NCBI GenBank assembly: GCA_002103075.1
Contig: DABG01000006.1
Span: 1 to 64,000 of the forward strand
Reading direction: 5' to 3'
Origin: Candidatus Gastranaerophilales bacterium HUM_9
GTDB lineage: Bacteria; Cyanobacteriota; Vampirovibrionia; Gastranaerophilales; Gastranaerophilaceae
Length of the DNA stretch: 64,000 nucleotides
The notes under the pieces were generated by a model. The model was given only the letters and a program-made list of their open reading frames with translations, was not told the origin of the DNA and searched no databases. The position numbers were made by a program, and so were the translations under genes. Below are positions 8,600 to 17,575 of the stretch, piece after piece. Each line of letters opens with the position of its first letter. The stretch's first letter is position 1.

Positions 8600-10153
8600 A
8601 TGAAACTATTCATTTACCTATTATTTATTTATGTAACAGTTTATACTGTGTATTACTTATCACTTGTTTATAGTGGTTTGAAGTCTAAAAAACGCAAAAA
8701 TCGTGATTTAGAACAAAGAAGAAACAATTTATGCGTAGTAGTTTATTCACATAATAATAAAGCTACTATAGAAAACTTAGTTAAACAGTTGAAAAACCAA
8801 ACTTATCCAAAGAACAATTATACTATTCAAGTTATTTTGGATAATTGTACTGATGAGTCTGAAATTCTTTTCCAAGGTGATTTAGATGTTACTGTAATGA
8901 ATATCAAAAATGTTGATACAATTGGAAAAGAACAGGCTTTTTCAATTCTAACAGAAAAATATTTACCAATTAAAGACTTAGATGCTTATGTTTTTCTTGA
9001 TGCAAAATATTATGTAAATCAAGATTTCTTAGAAAAAATCAATGAAACTTTACAAGATGTCGATGCAATTACCGGTGCTACAACATTGATTTGTAATAAT
9101 GAATTGACACTTGTAGATAATATTAAATATTCTTATAATCAATACAAAAATAACTTTATTTTAAAATCAAGAGCTATGTTAGGTTTGAATAATTCTATTA
9201 ACTCTGATATTTTGGCTATTAAGAAAAATGTTATTGATTCAGTAAACGATTTGAGAATAAAAACTACAGAAGATGAACTTAGATTGACAATGTATTTATC
9301 TGAGTTGAACTATAAATGTGGTTTTAATAATGATGTTAAAGTTTATCTTGGTATAAATGATTATGACTTAAAAATTCCATCATTGACAACAAGAATTGGG
9401 TTGTTTTTTAAGATGCTTAAGAATATCAAGTTCTCAAACATTAGACATTCAGAGTTGATAACATCATTGATATATCCTAATTGTTTAACATTAGCATTAG
9501 GTTTCGCACTTCTATTTAAGTGTGCATTAGATTCAAATTGGTTAAATTATTATGTGATTGGCGGCGAAATCGCATTATTCTTAATCGGGTTCTGTGCAAG
9601 TTTGTTGCATTCTAAAATACATTCAAAAGAACATTTGTATTTGTTCTTATATCCTGCTTATGCTTTTTGTAGAGTGGTTTATAATCTGCCGTTCTTGAGA
9701 TTTATTAGAGAAAGAATTTTGAATACTGGAAAATCTGTAAATATTCAGAAAATGAATGTTCATGTAAACGTATTTGATGGCAAAAAATATTATCCTTGTA
9801 GACTTGAAATCGTTTCAGAATCAGGTTTATCAAGAGTTATTTTTATAAATAAACGTAAAAAATATAGAACTAAAAACCACTTGAGAGTTGTTGATGCAAT
9901 CAGAGAAATCTCAGAAAAACTTGAAAGCTATGGTTATACACTTCTATTATGTCAATGTTGTAAGTATTTTAAATCAAATGTTGACGGAACAGTGAACCAA
10001 GTTAAAGGTTTCTGTGAATATAAGTTTGCAAACAGAACTCCTGGTGATATTCTTCCAACAGTGCTTTGGAACTACTGTGACGCATTTGAAAAAATGAACG
10101 TTGTAAGCCTTTTAGATGCAATTGCTTCTAAACAAAAGGACGATTCAAAATAA
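8600..10153 (+). CDS. Membrane glycosyltransferase family 2-like protein with Cys-containing C-terminal domain
   Basis: An N-terminal membrane segment (about 2-25) is followed by a GT-A fold of family 2 type: LCVVVYSHNNKATIENLVKQ, VILDNCTDES, and YVFLDAKYYVNQDFLEKI at the usual DxD position, where DAK replaces DAD. Further hydrophobic helices lie at about 293-350. The C-terminal 130 residues form an extra domain with CQCC, a later C and WNYC, unusual for GT2 enzymes and possibly metal-binding. GGAG lies upstream of the ATG. It is immediately followed by hemW, with 1 base between the stop and the chosen start. The substrate is unknown. Confidence 0.78.
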   Translation: MKLFIYLLFIYVTVYTVYYLSLVYSGLKSKKRKNRDLEQRRNNLCVVVYSHNNKATIENLVKQLKNQTYPKNNYTIQVILDNCTDESEILFQGDLDVTVMNIKNVDTIGKEQAFSILTEKYLPIKDLDAYVFLDAKYYVNQDFLEKINETLQDVDAITGATTLICNNELTLVDNIKYSYNQYKNNFILKSRAMLGLNNSINSDILAIKKNVIDSVNDLRIKTTEDELRLTMYLSELNYKCGFNNDVKVYLGINDYDLKIPSLTTRIGLFFKMLKNIKFSNIRHSELITSLIYPNCLTLALGFALLFKCALDSNWLNYYVIGGEIALFLIGFCASLLHSKIHSKEHLYLFLYPAYAFCRVVYNLPFLRFIRERILNTGKSVNIQKMNVHVNVFDGKKYYPCRLEIVSESGLSRVIFINKRKKYRTKNHLRVVDAIREISEKLESYGYTLLLCQCCKYFKSNVDGTVNQVKGFCEYKFANRTPGDILPTVLWNYCDAFEKMNVVSLLDAIASKQKDDSK

Positions 10154-10154
10154 A

Positions 10155-11258
10155 ATGGTTCAGTCAGTTTATATCCATATACCTTTTTGTGTGAAAAAAT
10201 GCAAATATTGCTCATTTACATCATTTGAAACACTTGAAAAAAGAAAAGGATATTTGTTTTCACTGTTAAAAGAGATAGATTATTATTATAAAGGTGAACC
10301 ACTAAAAACCTTTTATATAGGTGGTGGTACACCTTCTGTTATGAAGATAGATGAACTAAAAAAGATTGTTGATAAGTTTGAGTTTGAAGAAACTTGTGAA
10401 CGTACAATAGAACTTAATCCAAATGACGTTACACCAGATTATGCAAATGGTTTAAAAGAATTAGGTTTTAATCGTGTTAGTCTTGGTTCTCAGACATTTG
10501 ATGATGAGTTGTTGAAGTTGATTGGCAGACGTCATACATCTTCTGAGATTATAATGGCTGTGAAAAGTTTAAAAGAGGCTAGGTTTGATAATATTAGCCT
10601 TGATTTGATTTATGGTTTGCCTAATCAAACAATTTTTGGTTTTGAGGCTGATTTAAACAAGGTTTTTGAACTTGATGTACAGCATATTTCTTTGTACGGT
10701 TTAAAAATTGATGAGGGTTCTTATTTTTATAGTAATTATCCAACAAATTTACCAGATGATGATTGTCAAGCTGATATGTATTTATTAGCAAACAAACTTG
10801 TGAAGAATCATGGGTTTGAACATTATGAGATTAGTAATTATTCGAAATCTGGTTTTCAATCAAAACATAATTCTAACTATTGGAGATGTGGTGAATATTA
10901 TGGATTTGGAGTTTCTGCTCACGGATTTGAGGGTGATATCAGATATTCTAATACAACGAATTTGGCTGAATATATGAACGACCCGACAGATAAATTAATG
11001 GGTAAGTTCTTAACAAAACAAGATGAACTTGAAGAAAGAATTTTTTTAGGTTTTAGACTTGAAGAGGGTGTTGACGTAAATAAGATTAATACAGATTTTG
11101 GTATTGATTTCGATAATAAATATGATAAAATTCTGAAAAAATATCTTGATACTGGACATTTGCTTCGTACAAAGAATGGTTATAAACTCAATAATTCAGA
11201 AGAGCACAATGGTTTTTTATTGAGTAATATGATTTTATCTGAATTTATTGAAAATTGA
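10155..11258 (+). CDS. hemW: HemW, radical-SAM heme chaperone (coproporphyrinogen III oxidase-like)
   Basis: HemW is a radical-SAM protein related to HemN that binds and delivers heme; it often lacks coproporphyrinogen oxidase activity. The Fe-S motif C12-x3-C16-x2-C19 (IPFCVKKCKYCSF) is present without the extra Cys of true HemN. GGGTPS, SLGSQTFDDELL, the HISLYGLKIDEG block and NYWRCGEYYGFGVSAHG follow family order. I chose the ATG at 10155 because family members start a few residues before YIHIPFC. An upstream in-frame ATG at 10116 lies inside the glycosyltransferase gene. Full length (367 aa). Confidence 0.92.
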   Translation: MVQSVYIHIPFCVKKCKYCSFTSFETLEKRKGYLFSLLKEIDYYYKGEPLKTFYIGGGTPSVMKIDELKKIVDKFEFEETCERTIELNPNDVTPDYANGLKELGFNRVSLGSQTFDDELLKLIGRRHTSSEIIMAVKSLKEARFDNISLDLIYGLPNQTIFGFEADLNKVFELDVQHISLYGLKIDEGSYFYSNYPTNLPDDDCQADMYLLANKLVKNHGFEHYEISNYSKSGFQSKHNSNYWRCGEYYGFGVSAHGFEGDIRYSNTTNLAEYMNDPTDKLMGKFLTKQDELEERIFLGFRLEEGVDVNKINTDFGIDFDNKYDKILKKYLDTGHLLRTKNGYKLNNSEEHNGFLLSNMILSEFIEN

Positions 11259-11345
11259 TTACTTTTTTTAATAATGAGAGTATAATATAGAGTATAAAAA
11301 TAGTTTGGAATTTGAATTTATAAATAAGAAAATGAGGACAATAAA

Positions 11346-12077
11346 ATGGAAAAACAAACAGCAGTAATAATACCGGCAAGATATGGTTCTAGTAGATTGC
11401 AAGGGAAACCGCTTATAGAAGTAGGTGGAAAGCCTATTATTCAGTGGGTTTTTGAAAAAGCTGTACAAGCTAATTTGTCAGATAGAGTAATTATTGCTAC
11501 TGATAACGAAAAGATTTATGAAACGGCTTTGATGTTTGGTGCAGAAGCTGAAATGACTTTAGAAAGTCACAATAGTGGTAGTGATAGAATTGCAGAAGTC
11601 GCAGAAAGACACCCTGAAATTGGTTATATTGTCAATCTTCAAGGTGATGAACCTATGATTGAATCAGAAAATATTGATAAAGTTATTAGATTAGTAAAAG
11701 AAGATGATAATGCTGATGTATCAACACTTGTAACTGAAATTACTGATATGAAAGAAGTGGAAAACCCTAACCTTGTAAAATGTGTATTTGACAATAATCA
11801 TTATGCACTTTATTTCTCACGTTCTAAAATACCTTTTGAACGTAATGCTGGTCATTCAAAGTTTTATGGTCATATTGGTATCTATGGCTATAAGCGTGAA
11901 GCTCTTTTTGCTATGACAAATGCTAATCAAACTCCGTTAGAATTGACAGAAAGTCTTGAACAATTGAGAGTGCTTCAAATGGGTATGAAAATTAAGGTTG
12001 ATTTTGTACCTAATAAACCTATTGGTATTGATACAATTGAAGATTTGAACAATTTTAAAGCAAAGGTAATGGCATAA
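11346..12077 (+). CDS. kdsB: 3-deoxy-manno-octulosonate cytidylyltransferase (CMP-KDO synthetase)
   Basis: KdsB activates KDO with CTP for lipopolysaccharide inner-core synthesis in the cytoplasm, so the cell probably makes LPS. The N-terminus AVIIPARYGSSRLQGKPL is the nucleotide-binding motif. VIIATDNEKI, HNSGSDRIAEV, VNLQGDEPMI and the C-terminal LEQLRVLQMGMKI / GIDTIEDL blocks are all present. It is full length (243 aa). GAGGA precedes the ATG. The stop codon overlaps the start of the next gene (TAATG), so the metallopeptidase is translationally coupled. Confidence 0.95.
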   Translation: MEKQTAVIIPARYGSSRLQGKPLIEVGGKPIIQWVFEKAVQANLSDRVIIATDNEKIYETALMFGAEAEMTLESHNSGSDRIAEVAERHPEIGYIVNLQGDEPMIESENIDKVIRLVKEDDNADVSTLVTEITDMKEVENPNLVKCVFDNNHYALYFSRSKIPFERNAGHSKFYGHIGIYGYKREALFAMTNANQTPLELTESLEQLRVLQMGMKIKVDFVPNKPIGIDTIEDLNNFKAKVMA

Positions 12078-13630
12078 TGACGGACAAAAAATATATTGAG
12101 TTAAGAGATGAGTTTTGTAAAGAACTTGAACCAAAGAGTTTAAAGGCTAGTATTGATTGCTGGAATTTTTATATAAATAGTACGGCTAAAAATATGCAAA
12201 CTTATCAAAAATCTCAGGATGAAGTTTATGCTTTATATAAGAATGAAGAATTGTTTAAAAAGTTCGAAACTCTTGAAAAAGAAGGTGTTTCAGATAAACA
12301 TTTGGCAAAACAATTACATGATTTAGTAAAGGATTTTGATGACGAACTTAATACTGGTGATATTAAAAAACAGTTAAGAGATAAAGAAAATGAGATAGCA
12401 TCAAAGTTTAATTCTTATGTGCCTAAAATTGACGGTAAAGAGGTTAATAAGGCACAAATAACTAAAATTCTTCAAACAGAAAAAGATATTGATTTGAGAA
12501 AAAAGGCTTATGAGGCTAATGTTTTGGCAGGTGATTTGATTGCTGATGATTTGGTTGAATTGGTTAAACTGAGAAATGAGTTTGCAAAAACTAAGGGGTA
12601 TAAAAATTTCTTTGAATACAATTTAAAAGAAGGTTATGACGTTGACGCTAAGTATTTGCAGAACTTGTTGGACGAAGTTTATAATAACGCTCTTGATATT
12701 AACCAAAAACTGCAGACAGAAAACAAAAAAGAGTTGGCAGAAGAATACGGAATTAAACCAAGTGAATTAAAGGCGTACCATTATGGTTTGTTGTTGAAGA
12801 ATAATCCTACAAAAGCTGTTAATGAGGCTTTGAAAACAAAGGAAGAAGTTGTAGATATAGCAATTAATGCTTATAAAAATATGGGGTATGATGTAAAAAA
12901 TCTACCGATTACTTTGGACTTATTCCCAAGAAAAAATAAGAACACACACGGTTTTTGCTTTGATATAGAAGCGGGAAAAGATGCTAGAATATTGGCTAAT
13001 TTGACTAATAACACAATAAGTATTGATACATTGTGCCATGAACTTGGTCATTGTGTTTATCATATTGGGATTAGTCAAGATTTACCGTTCTTGGATAAAA
13101 CAGCGTATCCAGCAATGACTGAGGCTGTTGCTATGATGATGGGTGACTTACAACAAAAAGAAGATATCTTAAAAGATGTTGTATCAGATGATGTTTTGAA
13201 AAAGTTCAAGGCTGAGCATAAGAAATCTGAAGCGAAATTTATCAATAGAAGTATGCTGATAATAAATTTTGAAAAACAGATGTATGAAAATCCTGAACAA
13301 GATTTAAAACAGTTGTGGCACGAGTTAAGAAAAAAATATATAGGTGCTAATGATTGTGAAGATATAAATAATGAATGGGCTACAATTCCGCATTATTTGT
13401 CGCATCCAGCATATTATCAAAATTATTTTAGAGCCGATTTAATAAAGGCACAGATGTACAAATTTTTGAAAAATAAGTTGGGAAATTTGACTGAAACAGT
13501 GAAAACTGCAGGTTATCTTGATGAGTATTTGTTTAGATATGGAACAAGCGTAGAGGAAACTGAACTTATAAAAATGTTTACAGGTACAGGATTATCAAGT
13601 GACGCTTTGTGTGAGAGCTTGTTAGTGTAA
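12077..13630 (+). CDS. M2/M3-type zinc metallopeptidase (oligopeptidase)
   Basis: The gluzincin motif HELGH (H321, E322, H325) and the downstream third ligand E349 in TEAVAMMMG define an MA-clan peptidase. The long helical N-terminal region (FAKTKGYKNFFEYNL) and the C-terminal NEWATIPHYLSHPAYYQNYF block resemble the M2/M3 oligopeptidases, which cut short peptides in a closed channel. No signal peptide is present, so it is probably cytoplasmic. At 517 aa it is shorter than classical M3A enzymes but normal for M2-like and M3-like bacterial forms. It is coupled to kdsB by a one-base stop/start overlap, with no obvious functional link. Confidence 0.85.
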   Translation: MTDKKYIELRDEFCKELEPKSLKASIDCWNFYINSTAKNMQTYQKSQDEVYALYKNEELFKKFETLEKEGVSDKHLAKQLHDLVKDFDDELNTGDIKKQLRDKENEIASKFNSYVPKIDGKEVNKAQITKILQTEKDIDLRKKAYEANVLAGDLIADDLVELVKLRNEFAKTKGYKNFFEYNLKEGYDVDAKYLQNLLDEVYNNALDINQKLQTENKKELAEEYGIKPSELKAYHYGLLLKNNPTKAVNEALKTKEEVVDIAINAYKNMGYDVKNLPITLDLFPRKNKNTHGFCFDIEAGKDARILANLTNNTISIDTLCHELGHCVYHIGISQDLPFLDKTAYPAMTEAVAMMMGDLQQKEDILKDVVSDDVLKKFKAEHKKSEAKFINRSMLIINFEKQMYENPEQDLKQLWHELRKKYIGANDCEDINNEWATIPHYLSHPAYYQNYFRADLIKAQMYKFLKNKLGNLTETVKTAGYLDEYLFRYGTSVEETELIKMFTGTGLSSDALCESLLV

Positions 13631-13841
13631 GTTTAGAATTCATAAGAAAACCTTATTCATTTATATGTTACGTAGTTCAATGACAAAAATTGTTACAGAA
13701 TCTATTCATACACATCTGTATCACAAAGTACAGCAGGTTCATACTATTTATACATTGAAGAGGTTTGTATTCGTTGTAATAAACTGAATACTTCAATAAT
13801 TCTTCCTTTAATTCATATTTTACCTTATAAAATAGTATTTA

Positions 13842-14948
13842 TTATCTATTTTCGCCCATCATTGCAATATCTTCAAAAGAGCGTTCCCATTTATATGCAG
13901 GGTTTTCCTTGTTTGTTAAAACAAATTTTGATTGAGTTGAGCTGAATGGAACTTTGACTTCTGTGATATCGTATTGTCCTTTTTTATTTAATTCTTTAAC
14001 ATCTTCAAATAATTTTTCTTTACCCTTAGAAAAATTATTATGATAGTTCTTAGCGTTTTCTATAGTTTTATCAAGTACTCTAGCTATATTTGATATTCCG
14101 GAATTGCAATATCCTTCTTCAGCCATAGGTATAAGTAGTGCCATAGCATTTTCTTCTATTTGAGTCTTAATTGGTGTCGAATTCAAGTTAGAACCGTAGC
14201 TCCAGCCTTTTAGAGCTTGCCCAATCATGTTTATTGTAAAGTTGGAATCAGAAGAAATCCAAATTCCAGCATCATTTGCTCTTTGTGTTGCTTCTTTAAC
14301 TTCTTTGATATCAGTAACACCTTCATTATGTGCTTTCAACATAATGTTATTACGATTAACTTGTTCAAGTGCTTCTTCTTGACCTTTTCCTGTTGTTAAG
14401 AAATTAAGCATACTTTTTGTTGACTCTTCACGTTTAGCTATCATTTTATCAAGAGTGTCAATTGCAACATCTGGCATAACAGCATCAACTTCTTTGATGG
14501 ATTTAACTTTACTCATTGCTTTATATTTTTCAAGTTCTTTGATTCTTGCATCTTTTTGGGCAATTTCTTTATCTTTTCCCCTCATTATTGAATGGAATGA
14601 ATTTTCAAGGCGTTCCGCTTCTGCATCAAGTGCGTCTCTTTTTTCCCAAGATAAACTTACTATTCTGTCAGATTGGTCATTTACTCGTTGTTCAAGTTGA
14701 GAATTTCTGCTAGTAAGTGCCATAATTTTATGTGTAAAAGAATCAATTACATCAGCTACTTTGCTTTTGTTAGGACCAAATGTTCCTTTTAATGAATCCA
14801 TAATTGTTTCAGTTTTTACATGTTTTCCTGAAGCAAGTTCTTCAACAAATTTATCTCCTAGTGCACCTTTAAAATTTACATTTTTGTTATTATGATTTGT
14901 GTTAGCTATTTTGTTTGAATAATTTGGATTGAAACCTATTGTATTCAT
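13842..14948 (-). CDS. Coiled-coil protein with N-terminal NFKG motif, unknown function
   Basis: The family is not recognised. The first 24 residues are Asn-rich and unstructured and lead into VNFKGALG (25-28 = NFKG), the short motif also seen near the N-termini of the proteins at 39562 and 40240. Residues about 70-140 are a heptad-like coiled coil rich in Glu, Lys, Arg and Leu. The remainder is mixed helical. No signal peptide or membrane helix is seen. AAAGGTGA lies upstream of the ATG. Monocistronic. Confidence 0.72.
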   Translation of the reverse strand: MNTIGFNPNYSNKIANTNHNNKNVNFKGALGDKFVEELASGKHVKTETIMDSLKGTFGPNKSKVADVIDSFTHKIMALTSRNSQLEQRVNDQSDRIVSLSWEKRDALDAEAERLENSFHSIMRGKDKEIAQKDARIKELEKYKAMSKVKSIKEVDAVMPDVAIDTLDKMIAKREESTKSMLNFLTTGKGQEEALEQVNRNNIMLKAHNEGVTDIKEVKEATQRANDAGIWISSDSNFTINMIGQALKGWSYGSNLNSTPIKTQIEENAMALLIPMAEEGYCNSGISNIARVLDKTIENAKNYHNNFSKGKEKLFEDVKELNKKGQYDITEVKVPFSSTQSKFVLTNKENPAYKWERSFEDIAMMGENR

Positions 14949-15068
14949 ACACTTATCACCTTTCTTTCTTATTTCCGTTAATAAAAAAACAGTGAAGGAT
15001 AAGAATTGATATATAATAAGTGTAGTTTTTACAAATATTTACAATAATAACCATGAAAGATTTTATGT

Positions 15069-15095
15069 AAAAGCGATTGAATAAAATTCAATCGC
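15069..15095 (-). terminator. Second hairpin downstream of thrS
   Basis: GCGATTGAAT (15073-15082) pairs with ATTCAATCGC (15086-15095), and TTTT follows on the minus strand. A close relative of this hairpin sits behind recA at 21853-21889. Confidence 0.55.
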
Positions 15096-15102
15096 CTTTA
15101 CT

Positions 15103-15138
15103 AAAAAAGAGTGGCGACGGTGAAACCGTCGCCACTCT
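15103..15138 (-). terminator. Rho-independent terminator of thrS
   Basis: A perfect 13-bp stem, AGAGTGGCGACGG (15108-15120) with CCGTCGCCACTCT (15126-15138), is followed on the minus strand by six Ts. Confidence 0.9.
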
Positions 15139-15168
15139 TGGATTATATAGTTTCTGTTTTTAAACAGA

Positions 15169-16947
15169 TTAATCAGAAACTTTATCTTTGATTTCTGTAA
15201 GAATTTTTTCTATAAATTCATCTACAGATAAAGTTCCGATTTGACCTACGGCACGTTTTCTTATGGCAACAGAGTTAGATTCTTTTTCTTTGTCACCAAC
15301 TACGCAAACGTAAGGAACTTTGTGTTCTTTTAAAGATTCTCTGATTTTGTAATTCATACTTTCAGAACGATCATCTAATTGAACTCTGATACCAGCTTTT
15401 CTCATCTTGTTATAGATTTCTTCAGCGTAATCAGCATGTTTATCAGTAGAAATAGGAACGATTGTAACTTGTGTAGGAGCAAGCCAAGTAGGGAATGCAC
15501 CTGCATAGTGTTCAATCAAGATACCGTGAAATCTTTCCATTGAACCAAAGATTACTCTGTGTAACATAACAGGTGTTTTCATAGAGCCATCTTTGTCTTG
15601 GTATTTGATATTGAATCTTTCAGGTAGGTTGAAATCAAGTTGAATAGTTGCACATTGCCAAGTTCTACCAATAGCATCTTTAACCTTGAAGTCAATTTTA
15701 GGTCCGTAGAACGCACCGTCACCTTCATTGATGTCATATTTCATACCACGTTTGTCCATAGCTTCTTTCAAACCTGCTTCTGCCAAATCCCAGTTAGCAA
15801 GTTCACCAACGTAGCTTTCAGGTCTTGTTGACAATTCAACTTCAAAATTCATCTTGAAGATTTTCATTGTATCTGATACGAAATCGATGATTTCATTGAT
15901 TTCAGAAACAAGCTGTTCAGGTGTACAGAAGATGTGAGCATCGTCTTGAGTGAAACCTTGAACACGTGTTAGACCTGCTAGAGCTCCTGATTTTTCTTTT
16001 CTGTAAACTGTACCAAGTTCAGCCATTCTTAGTGGTAATGAACGGTATGAGTGTCTGTTTGCTTGATAAATCAAAATGTGGAATGGGCAGTTCATTGGTT
16101 TTACTACAAATTGATCTTCGTCTTCATCGTTCTTTTGGATAAAGAACATGTTTTCTTTGTAGTGATCCATGTGTCCAGAGATTTCCCAAAGTTTTGATTT
16201 AGCGATTTGAGGAGTATTTACGATAACATATCCTCTTTTTCTGTGTTCAGTTCTCCAGTAGTTTTCGATTTCTTCTCTTACAACGGCAAGATTTGGGTGC
16301 CATAGTACAAGACCACCACCGATTTCTTCTCTTACAGAGAATAGGTCTAGTTGTTTACCTAGTTTTCTGTGGTCACGTTTTTCAGCTTCTTCAAGCATAG
16401 TCAAATAGCTTTGAAGATCTTCTTTGTTCCAATATGCTGTTGCATAGATTCTTTGTAACATCTTGTTTTTTTCGTTACCTCTCCAGTAAGCACCAGCAAC
16501 TTTTAGAAGTTTGAAAGCATTACCTTTGATATATGATGTGTTAGGAACGTGAGGTCCTGCACACAAGTCGTTGAATAATACATTTCCATCTTTATCTTTT
16601 GTTAGATAAAGGGTAGGATTATCGTTTCTGTGTTCTTCTAATAATTCAGCTTTATAGATTTCTCCTTCAGCTTTAAATTCAGCAATTTTAGCATCAACAT
16701 CTTCAATTTCAACCTTTTCAAAAGTAAGGTTTTGTTTAACAATAGCTTTCATTTCTGCTTCGATTTTTTCAAAATCTTCTTGGGTGAAGGTATGACCGTT
16801 TGTCATATCAAAGTCGTAATAAAAACCTTCATCGGTAGCTGGTCCAATAGCCAACTTCGCTTCTGGGAACAACTTTTGTACAGCTTGTGCTAGTACGTGA
16901 GATGTTGAGTGTCTTAAGATAGACAATGTTTCGTTTGTTTTTTCCAT
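15169..16947 (-). CDS. thrS: Threonyl-tRNA synthetase lacking the TGS domain
   Basis: This class II enzyme charges tRNA-Thr. The sequence begins directly at the editing (N2) domain, with LRHSTSHVLAQAVQ holding the HxxxH of that site; the usual N-terminal TGS domain is absent. The catalytic core shows motif 2 around RMAELGTVYRKEKSGALAGLTRVQGFTQDDAH and the Zn-binding VKPMNCPFH. The anticodon-binding domain occupies the last 100 residues. I chose the ATG at 16947 (592 aa), with AAAGGAC 6 bases upstream; the longer frame adds 10 residues without a ribosome site. Two tandem terminators follow. The two tRNA-Thr genes in this window are its substrates. Confidence 0.96.
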   Translation of the reverse strand: MEKTNETLSILRHSTSHVLAQAVQKLFPEAKLAIGPATDEGFYYDFDMTNGHTFTQEDFEKIEAEMKAIVKQNLTFEKVEIEDVDAKIAEFKAEGEIYKAELLEEHRNDNPTLYLTKDKDGNVLFNDLCAGPHVPNTSYIKGNAFKLLKVAGAYWRGNEKNKMLQRIYATAYWNKEDLQSYLTMLEEAEKRDHRKLGKQLDLFSVREEIGGGLVLWHPNLAVVREEIENYWRTEHRKRGYVIVNTPQIAKSKLWEISGHMDHYKENMFFIQKNDEDEDQFVVKPMNCPFHILIYQANRHSYRSLPLRMAELGTVYRKEKSGALAGLTRVQGFTQDDAHIFCTPEQLVSEINEIIDFVSDTMKIFKMNFEVELSTRPESYVGELANWDLAEAGLKEAMDKRGMKYDINEGDGAFYGPKIDFKVKDAIGRTWQCATIQLDFNLPERFNIKYQDKDGSMKTPVMLHRVIFGSMERFHGILIEHYAGAFPTWLAPTQVTIVPISTDKHADYAEEIYNKMRKAGIRVQLDDRSESMNYKIRESLKEHKVPYVCVVGDKEKESNSVAIRKRAVGQIGTLSVDEFIEKILTEIKDKVSD

Positions 16948-17084
16948 TTTTTGTCCTTTCTGCTCAATCAACAACATTTGAAAGAGCTACTTGGGGTGGA
17001 CCCCCCTAACTATACTTTACGTTTTGATTGTATCACTTCAATATGAGTTCTTCAACTTTTTGTTAGGTTCAATGGATTATGTTC

Positions 17085-17455
17085 GTCATTGCGAAAATTT
17101 GCAACGCAAATTTGTGGCAATCCATAAATAAAGATTTCTTTATGTTCGGAGGGATTCTTCGGTCGTTGCACTCCCTCTGAATGACAGCCTGTGTACGTTA
17201 TTCAGAGTGGTCTGAATGTATCCTGTAACGCAAGCGTGGAATCTCTGTAAAGACGTTATAGAGACCCTGAAACAAGTTCAGGGTGACTAAAACTAAATAA
17301 TAATAGTCATTCCGAATTGCGAATTTACGGACGAACGACACGAAGTTAGTTCGGATAGCGAACAGATTGAGCCGACTGTGACAACGTCACAAAAGGTGAA
17401 ACTCTGTGAGCGTGGAGTAAATTCAAGATTATTTCGGAATCCCTATAAACATTAA
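17085..17455. repeat. Composite of dispersed palindromic repeats upstream of the LeuA-like gene
   Basis: The gap 16948-17575 holds no gene. It contains, in order: a TCATTGCGA...GGCAATCC module (about 17090-17126); an inverted copy of the 7577-7613 module (about 17151-17187); an inverted copy of the 1116/7508 module (about 17195-17255); a GACCCTGAAACAAGTTCAGG module; and a 59-bp module at 17395-17453 that recurs as a direct copy at 42111-42169. A GC-rich palindrome near 16992-17010 (GGGGT, then ACCCC) lies just upstream of thrS. Confidence 0.7.
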
Positions 17456-17575
17456 CTATTTCTACAAGCACAATACGTATATTAATGAATTATAAAATAT
17501 CTTTTATTTATCAAAAAAAAGTGGTATATTTATTAAGATGAAAATATGAAGTAGATGTAATGAGAAGGATTGTTT

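Noticed and set aside
16978..17040. Possible T-box or other riboswitch before thrS
   Set aside because: Only a short GC-rich palindrome is present; there is no T-box sequence, no specifier loop and no antiterminator pair.
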